Source: Rosellinia necatrix (taxonomy: Eukaryota; Ascomycota; Sordariomycetes; Xylariales; Xylariaceae). From it: a stretch of DNA of 64,000 nt. Each line of letters begins with the position of its first letter. The first letter of the stretch is position 1. The stretch covers positions 1,178,001 through 1,242,000 of the forward strand of contig JAGYVD010000010.1 of assembly GCA_021209875.1 (NCBI GenBank). The letters run 5' to 3'. This document shows, in pieces, positions 47,607 through 59,297 of this stretch. The notes beneath the pieces are model-generated. The model did not search any database and had not been told where the DNA came from. It worked only from the letters and a program-made list of their open reading frames with translations. The position numbers and the translations under genes are program-made.

Positions 47607-48101
47607 TGTGACGATGATGACGGTGCTGGCTGGCTGGTCAGCAAGCTGGGTTATAAAAATCTTTTGGAGGAAAAAAAAAAAAAAGACGCATTTTTTTCTT
47701 TTCTTTTGGCAGCATCAAATTTGGACTGGCCAGGCGTGCGGTTCACGTTGAATACGCTGACTCGCTCGGGAAGGGCTGGATTGATTTGGAATCACTACGA
47801 TGAGCAAGGCGCATACTTTGCTTGATACACTGTATTCGCATCTCTGCGCTAGTTATTTTATGGTTTTCAGAACACAGAATCTCGGGTTAGTCTCTCTGGA
47901 GACCTTCTAGACTTTTCCCATAAACAACTCCATACGCCTAATACCCCAAGAGGAGCACATACGATAAACGTGTGCTTTCGTGGACCGTAATTTCGTGAAT
48001 CGCGATTGTGACAAGATCTCAAGACATTGGTCAAGAGACAGAGGGATGACACCTAAGGGTCAAGGGGCCAGGCGAACAGGTGGTATTATGCCCCAACAAT
48101 C
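47607..48101. other. Convergent 3' gap
   Basis: About 500 bp between the facing stop codons of the D-serine dehydratase-like gene and Arp4. It includes an A15-class run near 47670-47685 and T-rich DNA that suit 3' ends. No gene. Confidence 0.6.
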
Positions 48102-49624
48102 CTACTTGCAGCGCTTTTCCACGATTCCGGCACCATTTTCTTCGTACTCCTTGCGCGAGATCCACATCTGGTGAAATGTCCCGAGACTGGCCAGAATGCT
48201 GCCGCCTATCCAGGCACCGAAACGGCGCTCCGTCGTGAGGCCGGCGGCGTGCAGCTTGATTTTCATGCCCGGGTGCATTGCCATGAGCTCATTGTTGAGG
48301 CGGTCGTTGAAGCCATTCATCAAGCTGGTGCCGCCGGTCACTACGACGTTGCCGAGTAGGTTGGGCCGTAAATCGACGTCGACGGCGTTCAAACAGGCCT
48401 TGATCAGCTCCGGAATCGTCTGCGCCTTGCTACCGTCGGGGTTCGGAAGAGCAGCGTTCTCGTCCCACATACCCTCTGACACGCGGTAGCGCTGCTCCCG
48501 CCACATCTGGTTCGCGCCATCTGGCATTTCGAAAACGCGGCCCGGCTGCGACTTCACTAGCTCTTCGTTGCCGGGGTTCAGATATCTACCCGGGCCTCTC
48601 CACACCTCGACGACGGACTCTTTGAATTCGGTCAGGAGGCGCTCTTCCTCGTAGGCACGGTATGAGGGGGCTGGCTCGAAGAGGAATTTCCGGAGCTTGG
48701 CCTGCGCCGGGGCGCCGGCATCGACGGGGGTCTTGTTCTCGATCATGAAATAGGGCACAACGTTGATCTTGGGGTCGTTGTTGTCCCACATAGTCCGTAC
48801 TTGTTGCGACAGCCACAAACCACCAATAAGAGACTTCTGGATCGATCGCTTCAGGATCATGCCGTCGTGTATGGCTGTGACACTCGTGTTCGCGCCGCCG
48901 ACGTCGATGACCAGCGCTGACGCCTTGCCGGCCGCGAAGGCAGCCAATACCGGCGTCCTCGACATCCAGAAAGCAGGGCAACCCCAGTTCTCCATGGCGA
49001 TCTCGATGGCCTTCTCGCGAGCCTTGCCCGAGTTCCAAGGCGCCTCGGTCATGAGGAGTGGGTTCTCCGCCAGCGGCTTCTCCTGGTTCTCGGCATCCTC
49101 CATGGCGACGTCGCCCTCGCCATCGGCAGGTGGGTCGCTCTGGCCGTTCTGGCTATTCTGGCTCTTGATCAGGGACGGCTCACGATCGGGCTGTAGACGT
49201 TTTATCAACATGTGCTCCCACATCCTGGTGGCGGCATCCCAGTCCTCGACGACGCTGTCGGTACGTGACATGTAATTCTTGACCTCGAAGTCGCCGCGGG
49301 GATACAGACATTCATCGCCGAAGATGTCCCGGTATGTAGTCGTGGTGGCGTCGGAGTTGGTGTTCTTTAGACTGCCGTAGAAGGACGGTAAGACCGACTT
49401 GGGGGCGTCTTCGCCGGCAAAGCCAGCGCGGGTATGGCAGTAGCCAGGATCAAGGACGAGTGCTGATACCTCATCTTTTTGTAGCAGGTTAGCGACGGTT
49501 CCGACGCCCCCAGGACGAGGACAAGACAAGGACAAGACTATAGCTGTAGCCCGGTGCAGGACCTACCTCCACCATATACATCCAAGGGCGCCTGTGTGTT
49601 TGGGAGGGGTTGTTGAGTCGCCAT
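48102..49624 (-). CDS. ARP4: Actin-related protein 4 (Arp4), chromatin remodelling subunit
   Basis: Two exons on the minus strand, 49624-49567 and 49474-48102, joined across a 92-nt intron (GTAGGT donor, AAAAAG acceptor), giving 476 residues, close to yeast Arp4. Exon 1 encodes MATQQPLPNTQAPLDVYGG. The split codon gives Asp, then EVSALVLDPGYCHTRAGFAG, with GEDAPKSVLPSFYG right after; this opening is characteristic of fungal Arp4. Actin-fold signatures follow: ALVIDVGGANTSVTAIHDG in the middle and NVVVTGGTSLMNGFNDRL near the end. An acidic, Asn/Glu-rich insert (GEGDVAMEDAENQEK) is typical of Arp4. The protein is a nuclear subunit shared by the INO80, SWR1 and NuA4 complexes and binds histones. 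Upstream in-frame codons before the acceptor are intron, not coding. Confidence 0.95.
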
Positions 49625-51268
49625 GGTAGATAGAAACGCGTGCGACCGTGCTTCCTGTGCTTCCTGTGCCTCCTGTGCGACTGACGGCGGTGCTGTTGAA
49701 AGGAAGTGGGAAAAGACGATTCGATGAGGGATAAGAGGGAATGAATGGACGGTGGGGGGGACAAGGGATGGTTGGCGATCGGGGGTTGGGGGGGGGGTTG
49801 GTGGGATTGCTGCGAACAGCTTCGATCGCGAGTTTGAAGCTTTCTTAGTTGAGCTTTGTTTGTTGCTACCAAAACAGCCTATCTACCTAGGTACACCTAC
49901 CTGAAGCACTTAATGGTGCGTGACAAATTGGGCTTAGCTTATGCTCTATAGGTAGGTACGTCTGGGTATGTGTTCTGTTAGTTGAACTGTACCCGCCTGG
50001 GTACCTAAAATTAGGTGCAAAGTACTGTCTGCCGCCAGCCACCTCCAGCTGGGTCTGTCTCCGATAACTAGCGCTCCTTTAACTAACTACCAGTCTCGCA
50101 CTTACATCTGTTATACAATTCATATGCGACGGCGCACACACATGGTTTTTAGAGGAAGAATCAACAGAAGTTCCAGCTTTCACTAGTCGAAAACATAGCA
50201 CTTGCATCAATATTGAATCTATCCGACCTCGTATAAGTCACGAGCAACCCAACGATGAAAAGAATCTCGTGGCATTTTGGACTGTCGTCACTCAGGCAGC
50301 TTGGGTAAGAGTACTGAGTCGGAGCTTAATAGAAAACCCGTGGCCAAGTTTCAAAACATCGGCTTGAAAAGCGCAGATTTTGATGCGGTATAGGACAGGG
50401 CGAGAGAGAGAGAGAGAGAGAGATGCATGACGGGGATACGCACTAGTGAAGATGCATCGTCGGACGTGATCTTCGCTAACCCTGACTACCAAAATCCCAA
50501 GATAGTGCGCATAGAGGCCACCGCTGCTCACAGCTCTGTTTGCCCTCTTCTTAAAATTTCACTTGCCTCCTTGAGCTTTTATTTCAGCTACGTCCTAAGT
50601 CTCCAAAGTGGCTATTGATAAAAGCGATTGAATTAACTAGTGTTATTATTCCTAACTTATTACGTTGTGTAGGAATAGTGAGTGCGCTTGGGTAAAAGAT
50701 ATTTCTTGTTCGTTATGATTTTTACCTTGGGCCCTGAAACCTCAATCGCGGTGCTGATGTTAGGGGGGAAGTTTGAGTAATTCCAATATCAATGCGGTTT
50801 CCTATTGCCTTTAACATATCAAATCTTACCTAATCGTCATTATAAGTATGTGTTGCTTCCTCAAGGATCACCAACGTGTGTGAGATTAATAAAGGGTATT
50901 AGTGACAAGTAGACTGTCTGTGATGCTCCAGGTACGGCTGTGGAACAGCAAGATCAGAATACAGCAGGCGCCCAGGCATCGAAAAAAACAGGCATAGAAA
51001 TCTTGGAGGTGATGCTTGAAAGGTTTTACGATATGATCGAAAATCTGGCATGTGGAGGCGTTTGAGGCGGCGTCATTGTACGCTGAAGCTCCAAAGTGCT
51101 ATTACAAGCAGTTATAGCTAACATGCGCCTTTTGCTATACTAAGGTTAACTCCTACAACGCACTTTGCCCTACGCCTTAGGCACGTTTCATTATATTCAT
51201 TACGTTCACGACCACCCCCTCCCCCCTTCCCCCTTTCCCCTTCCACCTCGGCTCATACATGCATGACA
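49625..51268. other. Intergenic, Arp4 promoter and transketolase 3' flank
   Basis: The part near 49625-49870 is the CT/GA-biased Arp4 promoter and leader, with a G-run at 49785-49800. A palindromic CCTAGG block lies at 49883-49901 and a (GA)n run at 50402-50423. No gene recognised. Confidence 0.5.
50402..50423. repeat. (GA)n dinucleotide microsatellite
   Basis: About ten GA units in a row in noncoding DNA. Confidence 0.85.
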
Positions 51269-53773
51269 TCAGTGTTCTGCCCCCCCGACATTCAATTCCC
51301 GGAACTCCGCATCGTCGAGCGCCCCCGGGCCCTCGGCCCTCAGCTCGTCCAGGAACGCCTTGACGCGGTGGGCGATGAGCGCGGCGTCGTACCCGAAGAA
51401 GCGGTAGGCGGCGGCGCCCGGCAGCGAGCGGCCGAACGAGCGCATGGAGTAGGACGCGTGCGCGTAGCGCTCCCAGCCGTGGGCGGCGTAGGCCTCGACG
51501 ACGACGCGCGGCGTGCCGCGGCGCAGGACGCGCGCGCGGTACCCGCGGGGCTGGCGCTCGAAGAGGCGCGGGCACGGGAAGCTGACGACGCGGGCGCGGA
51601 CGCCGTGGTCGCGCGCCAGCGCGTCGCGGGCGTCGACGGCGAAGCGCATCTCCGGCCCGACCCCGATCAGCGTGACGTCCGCCGCCCGTCCCCCGTCCTC
51701 GTCCTCGTCCTCGATGAACACGTAGGCGCCGCGCCCGGCGCCCTCGCGCGACGAGTACCGCGGGTACTGCGGCAGGACTTGCCGCGACAGCGAGATGATG
51801 CTCGGCGTCGAGGTCGCCGCCAGCGCCGCCGCGAACGCGCCCGCCGTCTCCTCGCTGTCCGCCGGCCGCATGTACAGCAGGTTCGGCATCGCCCGGTACA
51901 GCGCCGCCAGCTCCACCGGCTGGTGCGTCGGCCCGTCCTCGCCCGTCCCGATGCTGTCGTGTGTCGCGATGTGGATCGCCTGCAGCCGCTGCAAGGCGCC
52001 CATCCGGACTCCAGGGGCCGCGTACTGGAGAAGGGGGGGGGGCATTTGTCAGTAAAGGTCCTCCGCGCGCGCTTGCGGTAGATTTTATATATTTTTTATT
52101 CATGGCAGGCTTCTAACTTACTAGGTAGAACATGAAGAACGATGACGTGATGGGGAGGATCGTCCCTTTGTTGTACGCCGCGAGGCCGTTCGAGATGGCT
52201 GCCATGGCGTGCTCTCTGATGCCCCAGTGGATATACCGGCCGGTATAGTCGCCCGTGATACCGCAGGTAGGCCGGAGGTCAGGCTGGGAAAGAATCGTCA
52301 GCGATGCGCGCGATAGGTCGATTGCTTTGGGCACTTCTCACATGTTGGAAATCAACCTTTCCCTTCCAGATCATGTTGACCGACGGCGACAAGTCGGCAG
52401 TCCCGACCATGATATTGCTCAGTTCTGCCGCGAGCGGGTTGCAGACAAGCCCAGCTGACTTCCTGGACGCCGTGGGGGTTGTCGGGAAAGCTTCTTTGGG
52501 AGGTATGATTTTAGTCCAATCCTTGACCATCTCACCTCTGACGCGGCAAGCAAATTCGTCCGCAACATCTGGGTATGCCTTCCCATAGGCTTCAACTAGT
52601 TCCGCCCACCCCTGTTCATACCGTCGGCCGCGCTCCCGGATGTCTGCGAAGAAACCATATGTCTCGTCCGAGATGACGAAGTGCTCGTCGGCGTTCATGC
52701 CGGATTCGCGCTTCAGGTTGGCAACGTCCTCGGGGCCTAGAGCTACGCCGTGAGCCTTCGCGTCACCGGCCACCTTGCTGCCAACCCCGATGGTCGTCCG
52801 GATGTTGATGAAAACGGGCTGCGTTGGCTCCGCCCGCGCTTGTTCGAGGGCATCGACGATAGCGGGGATATCCTCGTCCCCGTCGTCTACCGCGAGCACT
52901 CTCCATCCACAGGCAACCATCTTCGCATTCACGTCCTCGGTATTGGCCAGGTCGACGGATCCGTCGCATGTGATCTGGTTGTTGTCGTAGATGACGATGA
53001 GGTCGTTTAGTCTCCAGTGCCCGGCGAGCGAGATCGCCTCGAGCGCCACGCCTTCTTGTAGGCAGGCGTCTCCCACGACGCACCAGATCTTGTTGCTAAC
53101 CACGGGGAGCCCTGGCTTGTTGTATGTTGCCGCCAGGTGCTTGGTGGCCATGGCCATGCCAACGGCATTGGCTATGCCTTGGCCGAGGGGGCCGGTTGTG
53201 ACTTCGATGCCCTCATGCTCAATTTCGGGGTGGCCGGGGCAGAAAGAGTCTATCCTGTCGGAATGGTACGAACGCAATTGCTCGAGCGTCATGTGCCTGT
53301 AGCCGACGAGATGCATCAACGTGTATTGGAACAGGCAAGCGTGGCCTATAAACCCCCGATGAGCTCTTGACGGGGTTTACCGTCTACGGGACTGTTGGCC
53401 GACTTACCGTTTGACAGCACAAATCGGTCTCGGTTGAAATAATTCGGGTTCTCAGGCGAGTAGCGCATTATGTACTTCCATAGCGCAATGCCCATCGCTG
53501 CCATGCCCATCGCACTCCTATGTAATCCCAAGGAACCTTAGCACGCGGAGCTCCCGCCATATCCCACTAGCGCACGACGACTCACCCGGGATGGCCACCC
53601 TTGAATTGCTCGCAGAGATCCGCAACAAGACACCGAAAGGTCCTGAGAACACGATGGGATCGTGCAGTGTCTTGTGAAGCGAGCATCGTCGTCCTGTGAC
53701 CCTTCTCCCCATCTTGGCCTACCACTTCGGTTCGATATCCAGGGGCAGCAACGCCTACCGTAGATGTTGCCAT
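51269..53773 (-). CDS. Dihydroxyacetone synthase / transketolase-like enzyme
   Basis: Five exons on the minus strand: 53773-53586, 53517-53408, 53345-52342, 52283-52122 and 52024-51269, all in frame, giving 739 residues. The exon 1/2 join gives GGHPGSAMGMAAMGIALW and the exon 2/3 join gives LSNGHACLFQY, both canonical for the family. GPLGQGIANAVGMAMA and the thiamine-diphosphate site VVGDACLQEG to VIYDNNQITCDG follow (about residues 190-230). The exon 3/4 join gives DFQHPDLRPTCGITGDY, and HWGIREHAMAAISNGLAA starts the pyrimidine-binding domain. DSIGTGEDGPTHQPVELAAL lies near the start of exon 5. The enzyme moves two-carbon ketol units; the dihydroxyacetone synthase branch of the family fits better than the housekeeping transketolase. 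It ends NVGGAEH, without the SKL-type peroxisomal signal known in methylotrophic yeasts. Exon 5 is much more GC-rich than the others. It is head-to-head with the SDR gene. Confidence 0.92.
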
Positions 53774-54470
53774 GTTCGAGAACGTAGTATGATTCAACTA
53801 ACTGATATGCCTCGGTTTAGGATTCTATTGTGTATAAGTGCTGGTCGTATATTCCTGCGACGCTCTTCGGATTTATGCCCTTGGTATTTCGGGTATTTCA
53901 CAAAGCGCCAGCGCTTACGGATTACTCCTTTAGTTGATCGTCTAGACACGAGGACTGAAGATATTTTGCTTCATATCCGATTTACTTAGATGCGATGTGG
54001 TAACGTTTACCGGAACCGTCTCCGAACCCTCCAACTCCCAAGAGGGTTTCGAGTGGATACTGTATTCGGCGTTTGTGCTTACCGCTTCCGGCAAACATGG
54101 CAAAGTTAAGCGCAACATTCATAGGGGCCGAATTGGAGGATCGGAGAAGCGCTTCAACTTGCTTTCCGTTATGGCCCGAAATCGCATCCCTTAAGACAGT
54201 TTGGGAATTACCGGACGGCTTTCCATAATGAGCGGGATCCAAAACACGTAGAACGTGGGCCCTGCGAATAAGTAAAAGAATTGCGTGTCCTTTGTTAGGC
54301 CTCGCAGGAAATATATAGGTTGGTAAATCCAAGCCCGGTATTTCCTGCCTTGCTTATGTCACTTGCTGCGTGTTCGGCTTTGCTCAAACTTATACTGTCC
54401 TTGTCGCCGGCCTTCCGCATACCCTTTTAATTCCAGCTTTTCTTAATAATAATTACTATCTAATACAGCC
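53774..54470. promoter_or_regulatory. Divergent promoter shared by transketolase-like and SDR genes
   Basis: About 700 bp between two opposed start codons. It contains several CGG/CCG triplets of the kind bound by Zn2Cys6 regulators: an inverted pair CGG-N2-CCG at 54011-54018, a further CCG at 54022-54024, and a direct pair CGG-N-CGG at 54212-54218. A Zn2Cys6 regulator gene lies just beyond the SDR gene. Binding is inference. Confidence 0.5.
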
Positions 54471-55482
54471 ATGAGCCCAGCAATTGTCAACGATCTGACG
54501 CTCCCGGCGGATATCTGGGAATCCCAGCAGATGCCCACCAATGCCTCACATAATGCCTTATTCTCGCTCTCTAACAGGTTGGTGGTCATCACAGGCGGCG
54601 GTCGAGGCTTAGGCATTGCGCTCGCAGCGGCGGTTCTAGAAGCCGGTGGCCATGTTGCGTGCCTAGATATCCTCAAAGAGCCTGCTGCTGAAGAGTGGGC
54701 AGCCCTTCAGAACACCGCGAAACGCTCCAATCTCGAGCTCTCCTATCGTGAATGTGATATTACCAACGAAGGGGCGCTTGAGAAAATTATGGACGAGCTA
54801 GACGGGGACGCAAAGAGGGTGGGAGCCCAGTTTTATGGCGCCGTCGCATGCGCGGGCATCCAGCAGCAAATGCCGGCCATTGATTACCCGCTGGAAGACT
54901 TCGAGCGCATCCAACGGGTCAACGTCACTGGTACCTTTCTGACCGCCAAGCACACCGCTAGGATATTGACCAGAAATGGTGTACGAGGAAGCATCGTTTT
55001 GATTGCGTCTATGTCAGGTCAGATTGCCAATCGCGTAAGTCAATACCGTGGCCTGGAGAGAGCGCGTTGTGGATGTGGCGCTGACGATATGGTATGTTAG
55101 GGTCTAACTTGTGCTGCATACAACACAAGCAAAGCGGCGGTGCAGCAGATGTGTCGCTCACTCGCACAAGAGGTGAGTAGAATATCGAGCCGCTCGCGTA
55201 TTGGTTCACCTAGAGATGTGCTGACCCAAGATGATGTAGTGGGGGCAGTTTGGAATCCGGGTTAATACTCTATCGCCAGGCTATATCAGAACAGCGATGA
55301 CAGACGAGCTACTAGCTACTGCCCCTGAGCTAGAGAAAGTATGGATGGCCGGCGCTCTTTTGGGAAGGCTTGGTTCTCCCGAGGATTTCAAATCTCCCGC
55401 TATATTTCTGTTATCAGCAGGCAGTTCTTTCATGACTGGAGCCGATTTGAGGGTGGATGGCGGGCATTGTGCGTCCGCGTGA
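54471..55482 (+). CDS. Short-chain dehydrogenase/reductase, classical type
   Basis: Three exons: 54471-55034, 55101-55172 and 55240-55482, giving 292 residues. A 35-residue N-terminal extension, like that of fungal polyol dehydrogenases, precedes the Rossmann motif TGGGRGLG (residues 41-48). The family NNAG motif appears as ACAG (YGAVACAGIQQQMP). The catalytic Ser is likely Ser182 in IASMSGQIAN, with Tyr195 and Lys199 in YNTSK, encoded by the 72-nt second exon. SPGYIRTAMTDEL and the closing GADLRVDGGH are typical. Such enzymes oxidise a sugar alcohol or reduce a ketose with NAD(P)H; arabinitol, mannitol or xylulose types are closest in general pattern, but the substrate is not certain. The stop lies only 45 bp from the convergent stop of the regulator gene. 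Confidence 0.92.
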
Positions 55483-55527
55483 CATCGAAGGCCCTAAAAC
55501 GCAGCTTCGATAACAGTGAACGGATTA

Positions 55528-58037
55528 TTAGCCATCCAACTCTCCCCAATACTTCTTCAAGTCATCAGCACGCCATCTGGCACCCCAGCCTGTGTCTCTC
55601 TCAATGGTGGCGTATATGTCAAGAATAGCTTGATGTTCGCTCGGATGTGACATGACCTTTCCAGCGATGAACAGAGGTTGAATACAGTTAGTCCAACAGG
55701 AATGCTGCGTGTTGGAAATGGAAATTGCACAGATTCTTCGGGCATGCCAAAGGATAGATCGGGGTGGGGTTTGAACGGAGGCAGCACAAGGTTTCCTCTG
55801 TAACATGAGTAAAGCTGCGGTGTGATAAAGCTGATTCCCCGACACTGCCGCCGAGTTGGAGAACAGAACAACTGGGAAAGGTCGAGAATAGTCTCCCTTG
55901 GGCGTGTTCAGCTCTAATATAGATTTCATCTCTGGTGGTCGTTGGGCGTACCAATCTTCAATATAGGCAAATAGCTCACTCCAACGCTGTGAAAAGACGG
56001 CTTCTGAATGTTTACTAGCAAACAAGTCCAGCACAAGAGCACATAGAAAGACAGCGTAGTCGGCATAAAGGCCAAAGCACGAGGCTTCACGGTAGAGCCT
56101 GGCGTTACCATCTAGTGAGGTTTTCGACGACCAACTATCAGTCGGGATAAGGGTGCGTTGAGATGATATGAAGCCACCACAAACATCTGTCGTGGTACGG
56201 TGTTAGCTTGCATGCTTACAGTCTTTGCGTACGGTAACACGAACCCATCCGTGCAAAACACCAGAAAAGAGCTTTCTCTAGACCTGTAGAGAAACCGTTG
56301 ATGCCTAAGGACTGCATCAGAGAAGCACAGCCGTCCAGGTGCCGGCGCCACATTTTGGGGGAACCTTGCCATGAGTTAATTACTTTAGTCATCTTACGAA
56401 TGCATATCATGCTCACAGCTCATCATCTCTAGAACACAAAGCACAACGCAAGATGCGACAACGGCCGTGGACCTTGTTTGCAGCTGCGGGATTAATTGGT
56501 GAACGGCTTCCTGGTATAAGGCCAAGCTGGCGGAGGATCGGCGTTCGGGATACTTCCGCTCTTGCTGCCGAGCAGATAGGGCAAGTATTGAACATCGAAG
56601 ATGGCGGTGATTTCGCGCAATGTCCGGTAATATGCGACCAAAGTTACAATCGCCGTCAAACTTGTCAAGCTGTTGGACGACAATGAGCCAAATGAGCCAA
56701 ATGAGTCAAGGCTAGCTAGGTATAAAAAGATATCGAAAGCGTGGAAGATCACTCACCCAAGGCGCAACTTCATCGATCCAGTTTTTCCACAGCTTGTATT
56801 CCTCTTGCCAGTCCAACTCGGCGAAGGGCGGTGTGGAAGCAGGGGGCGAGATAAGATCGTGTGACCCAGCCGACGGTGCTTCGCGGTCTACTTGTGTATA
56901 GCTATCTATTACGCTATCTGTGCCGACGGGTATCCCTGGGCTGGTTGCCCTACTCGAATGTGCCGATCGAGCAGTATCAAAAATGTGATTTCTTAGTGTA
57001 GAATGAAGCTCTAGATAAGTAGACCCCGGCAAGAAGATTCCGTCTTCGGAGTTGGAATACTCAGATAAACGGGTAGCGACGGGGGATATCGCTGCAGCAC
57101 TTATTGGATGGAACAGACATTCACCGTCCGCTCCAGTCGAGGGGTGATTGCCATCTCCAACCGTGGGCTCAGTTAACGGTGGTGCGCAGCCTAGATCCAG
57201 AAGCTGCGCAGCCGCGGACCGTAACATAATGAGAGACTCGGTGGAATTCATACTCAAGGGGCTTTCCGAGCCTGGCTGATTTATACAGCCCGGTCTTGTC
57301 ATAGCAGTTGTTCCCGGCGACCATACGGTCTCATTAGTGCCGGTCCGTCGCTCACAGGGAGCTTCGGGCTGGCGTTTCGATACTACAAGGTTAGAGACAT
57401 CCCTCTCGCCGATATTGCCGTTGCCTTGCCCCGGATTGCTTCGGACGCCTGTAAGGACGTGAGTTCCTGTCTGGTAATCCCTAATGATCTCTTGTGTGAT
57501 GTCGTAGAACTATGTTTGTCGGTCTATGTATGAGCAATACAATCACGGAGGTTATATTAGTCAGTATACTCACTTCAATGGTAGCGTTGCGGGGAAGGGC
57601 TGAGGCTTGCTGCATAGATGGGTGAGTATCTGGTACGGCATGGCTATTCTCTGGGCGAAACGAGAGCCTGACGCCCCATTCGCAAAGCTCGCCCTTCCGG
57701 GAGCAGACCTCACATGTCGGCCGTTTCCCATTGCCTACGTCGCCCACGGGGCGGGTCAGCGATGCGGAATGCTCGGGTGAACCGGAGACCGGAGGCAGTG
57801 ACGTGCGACGACTTGTGGGGGAGTGGAACAAGACCCAGCTACACGGTAAGGAGATGCGGCTTGGGGAGATGCGGCTTGGGGAGAGGCGGCTTGGAGGTGA
57901 GGCAGGCACTTACACTTTCTCCGTTTGCGTCTACAATTCCAACACCCTGTCCGACAACGTACTCGCTTCTTCCGGTCACCTTCCTTGGGTCCACAACCCA
58001 TTTCCATTGGCTTGGGATCCTGCGGCACATCGCTCAT
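55528..58037 (-). CDS. Zn2Cys6 fungal transcription factor (Fungal_trans_2 type)
   Basis: Six exons on the minus strand: 58037-57914, 57734-57574, 57509-56757, 56669-56417, 56364-56245 and 56186-55528, giving 689 residues. The zinc cluster has the exact C-X2-C-X6-C-X6-C-X2-C-X6-C spacing (Cys32, 35, 42, 49, 52, 59: TGCWNCRRKRRKC, then PTCEVCSRKGELC). The codon for Cys42 is split by intron 1, so the cluster is complete only after splicing. The central domain holds DGDCNFGRILPDIARNHR, ILALSARQQERKYPER, LALYQEAVHQLIPQL and KMWRRHLDGCASL, all hallmarks of the Fungal_trans_2 regulatory domain. The C-terminus ends DDLKKYWGELDG. It is a nuclear DNA-binding regulator. Its position between the SDR gene and the sugar transporter suggests it controls that cluster, which is inference. 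The splice model is internally consistent. Confidence 0.9.
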
Positions 58038-59297
58038 ATTGAATACCTAGCTTTGATTTCGACGGCCGGTCGGGTGAGTGGACGGGGGAGATGGAGTGCA
58101 TCCGTCTGTTTTGCTGCACGGTTCGACCACTCTCTTCTATGCATCTAGATGGGCTGGCTTTCTCGGAATTACCTGTGATGGGCACGCACGTTGGTCGGGT
58201 ATTTTTCCATTGGTAGCGCCATGAACCTCGGGAGAGGCCTGGGCGGGCGCCTTACCCTCCGGCCTAGTCACTGGAGCTAAGTCTCGGTGAGGGCCTCGTA
58301 GTCTGTCTCAGGGAGAGCTTGCGAGCAAGCAGGCAGCTAGTTGGCAGCTAGTAGTCTGTTGTGCGCAGTGCACGGCCTGTCTTATTCCCGTTTCGGCAGG
58401 CCGTCGTGCCATCACCTGAATATTAAGATCCGAAATGGCTTCAAATCAATGCAGGAGTAAGTGAACGTAGAAAATTGATCGTGCAAACTTTACAAACCCC
58501 TGTCATTCATGAAAGATTTCGGGGAAAAAAAAAAAAAAAAAAACTACACCTTCTTACGCACTGTGTCTCTTACCTACCTAAGATAAGAGATAATTACTTG
58601 TGTGGTAGGGTAGGTAGGTACTGGTAGATAGGTATTAAATAGCCACCTGGGCACTCTTAAATTTGTAGTAGGTACCATGAAATAAAAGACATCGATCCTG
58701 GATGCATTGTTAGCCGCCATGTCGTTTAATACCCAGAATATGTGCCCCCGTTGAGTTACCCCGTAAATTTACCCCGTATCATGCCGTGACAGCGTCTCCA
58801 TGTGCACATACACTGCGTTGCCCCACAGTCCCTTTTCGCTACCACACTAGGCGCAGACTAATTGGCAGTTTAGTGCTTTGCATGTTGACTTTCCTGTTTT
58901 GCCAATTCGGTAGTTCGAAGCGTGCCATCCTTGCCTCTGAACCACCTCTCCCCAGAAACCGTCGCCCTTCATCCCCAGACTCCCCGCAAATCCTCGTGAG
59001 CCCAGAATCCACATTTTCTCGCTTGAGATGCGACGCATCATCTCCTGATGCGAGGCATGTAGGATGTAGGGCGTAGATAAAAGGCTCGTGAGCCACTCGT
59101 TGCTTACGAAAGGTTGACCTAGTTCGCTAGCCATTCATGCATGCACCTCCTGCCGTACCCCGATCGCGTGGTTCCAAAGATAGAATCGTCAACAGCAAGA
59201 CGGGACTCGAGCTTCCTAACCAGCCAGGCTTTATGTGCCCGGCTTTGCATACCACCGTTTCAGCCTCAGAGCAATTGGTACCCAATCACCAGACACC
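58038..59297. promoter_or_regulatory. Divergent promoter between regulator and sugar transporter genes
   Basis: About 1.26 kb between opposed starts. It includes a GACGGCCGGTCGGG stretch near 58059 with clustered CGG/CCG triplets, an A19-class run near 58520-58542 and a TAGGTAGGTA run near 58607-58633. A TATA-like GATAAAAG lies near 59076, about 220 bp before the transporter ATG. No gene was recognised in either orientation. Confidence 0.45.

Noticed and set aside
51263..52081. 272-codon plus-strand frame
   Set aside because: It is the shadow of the last, GC-rich exon of the transketolase-like gene.
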